From Planctomycetaceae bacterium (GTDB lineage: Bacteria > Planctomycetota > Planctomycetia > Pirellulales > Pirellulaceae), in assembly GCA_024642765.1 (NCBI GenBank), contig JAHEAM010000030.1, positions 1 through 14,891 of the forward strand: a DNA stretch of 14,891 bases, in the 5' to 3' direction. Below are positions 14,381 to 14,891 of this stretch, piece after piece (the first letter of the stretch is position 1; each line of letters starts with the position of its first letter). Position numbers and translations under genes: made by a program. Below the pieces are notes generated by a model, which worked only from the letters and a program-made list of their open reading frames with translations, searched no databases and was not told the origin of the DNA.

Positions 14381-14891
14381 ATGCACTCGCGGCATTTTGT
14401 GGCAATGGTTGCCATTTTGTTGTTTTTGATATTACCAGTTCAGGCGTTCTGCCAATCAGCTCAAGGCACAGCCGATATTCGCTTTGAATTTGACATTGCC
14501 AAATTGAAACAGAGCAAGCTGATTCAGGAAATCGGAATGGAAAACCTCACTGGACCGGCTGCGTCCCAGGCTCCACCTGAGATCAGTGGCGCGATCCAAC
14601 ATGTCATTCGTGTTTGGGGAGCGGCAAGTTTGCCCGAAAACGTGGAGGCAGCAATGGCAGCTAGTGCCGATCAGCTTCTACCGATGGATTTCTACCTTTG
14701 TGCAGATTTCGATTCCACCGAAGAATTCGCAAAAATGTTTGACTCGTTGACTGAAAACGACGGCGTGGTTTTGGATGATGAAACCAAGCTTTACATGCCA
14801 ACCGATCCAAGCGCACCAACGAACATGGGTTTTCGTAAACTGAATGATCACTCGATGATCTTTGGCAGCGTTGGCTATGTCAATGAAAAGG
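14381..14891 (+). CDS. Secreted protein of unknown function, 3' end off window
   Basis: An open frame of 170 codons runs from ATG 14381 to the window edge. The start is well supported: GGAGAG lies five bases upstream. The N-terminus is a signal peptide (MHSRHFVAMVAILLFLILPVQAFC), with cleavage likely between residues 21 and 25. The mature part begins QSAQGTADIRFEFDIAKLKQ and is acidic and soluble-looking, with alternating helix and strand and no repeats; segments include VIRVWGAASLPENVEAAMAA and DFYLCADFDSTEEFAKMF. I do not recognise the family. The style resembles planctomycete exported proteins of several hundred residues with a duplicated alpha-beta fold, but this is inference. It is 249 bases downstream of radC and probably has its own promoter. 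Confidence 0.8.
   Translation, partial: MHSRHFVAMVAILLFLILPVQAFCQSAQGTADIRFEFDIAKLKQSKLIQEIGMENLTGPAASQAPPEISGAIQHVIRVWGAASLPENVEAAMAASADQLLPMDFYLCADFDSTEEFAKMFDSLTENDGVVLDDETKLYMPTDPSAPTNMGFRKLNDHSMIFGSVGYVNEK

Overview
The window looks like chromosomal DNA of a planctomycete, probably Pirellulales-like, of moderate GC. The evidence is a site-2 protease (RseP) with a very long periplasmic insert, a secreted protein carrying the planctomycete-type C-terminal motif W-x-APNIHYRKLYFEDVAAERYG, an extracellular RTX protein whose N-terminus has the Arg-rich plus 'GLEQRQVL' (LExRxxL) signature common in exported planctomycete proteins, and many secreted proteins without assigned function. The assignment rests on recognising these families; no database search was run.

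Layout. 1-2125: rseP, whose true start lies just off the left edge. 2316-2825: a SpoU/TrmH-type RNA 2'-O-methyltransferase. It is convergent with a minus-strand gene (2839-4293) for an exported RTX-repeat protein with a C-terminal HEIGH zinc-metalloprotease-like domain. Upstream of that on the same strand is a coiled-coil protein (4404-5165). A divergent intergenic region with palindromes leads to dnaE (replicative DNA polymerase III alpha, 5451-9023), which is full length but interrupted by one in-frame TGA at 7146-7148. Then come a DUF4286-like small protein (9078-9404), a secreted planctomycete-type protein (9544-10257), a 524-base stretch with no convincing gene, a TolC-family outer-membrane factor with a lipoprotein signal (10782-12809) followed by a strong hairpin, a repeat-like intergenic stretch, radC with an N-terminal extension (13175-14131), an inverted-repeat pair, and the start of a secreted protein that runs off the right edge (14381-14891).

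The most notable observation is the dnaE TGA. It replaces an aromatic residue (Trp expected) 14 codons before the third catalytic aspartate, with the reading frame intact on both sides and no sign of decay. All nine genes whose ends are visible stop with TAA (5) or TAG (4) and none with TGA, while about 49 Trp codons are TGG. The candidates are a sequence error or recent point mutation, stop readthrough, rare UGA decoding as Trp, or expression as two polypeptides through the ATG four codon-steps downstream. The sequence alone cannot choose between them. The genes otherwise look like ordinary planctomycete housekeeping and envelope functions and do not form one evident operon or defence system.
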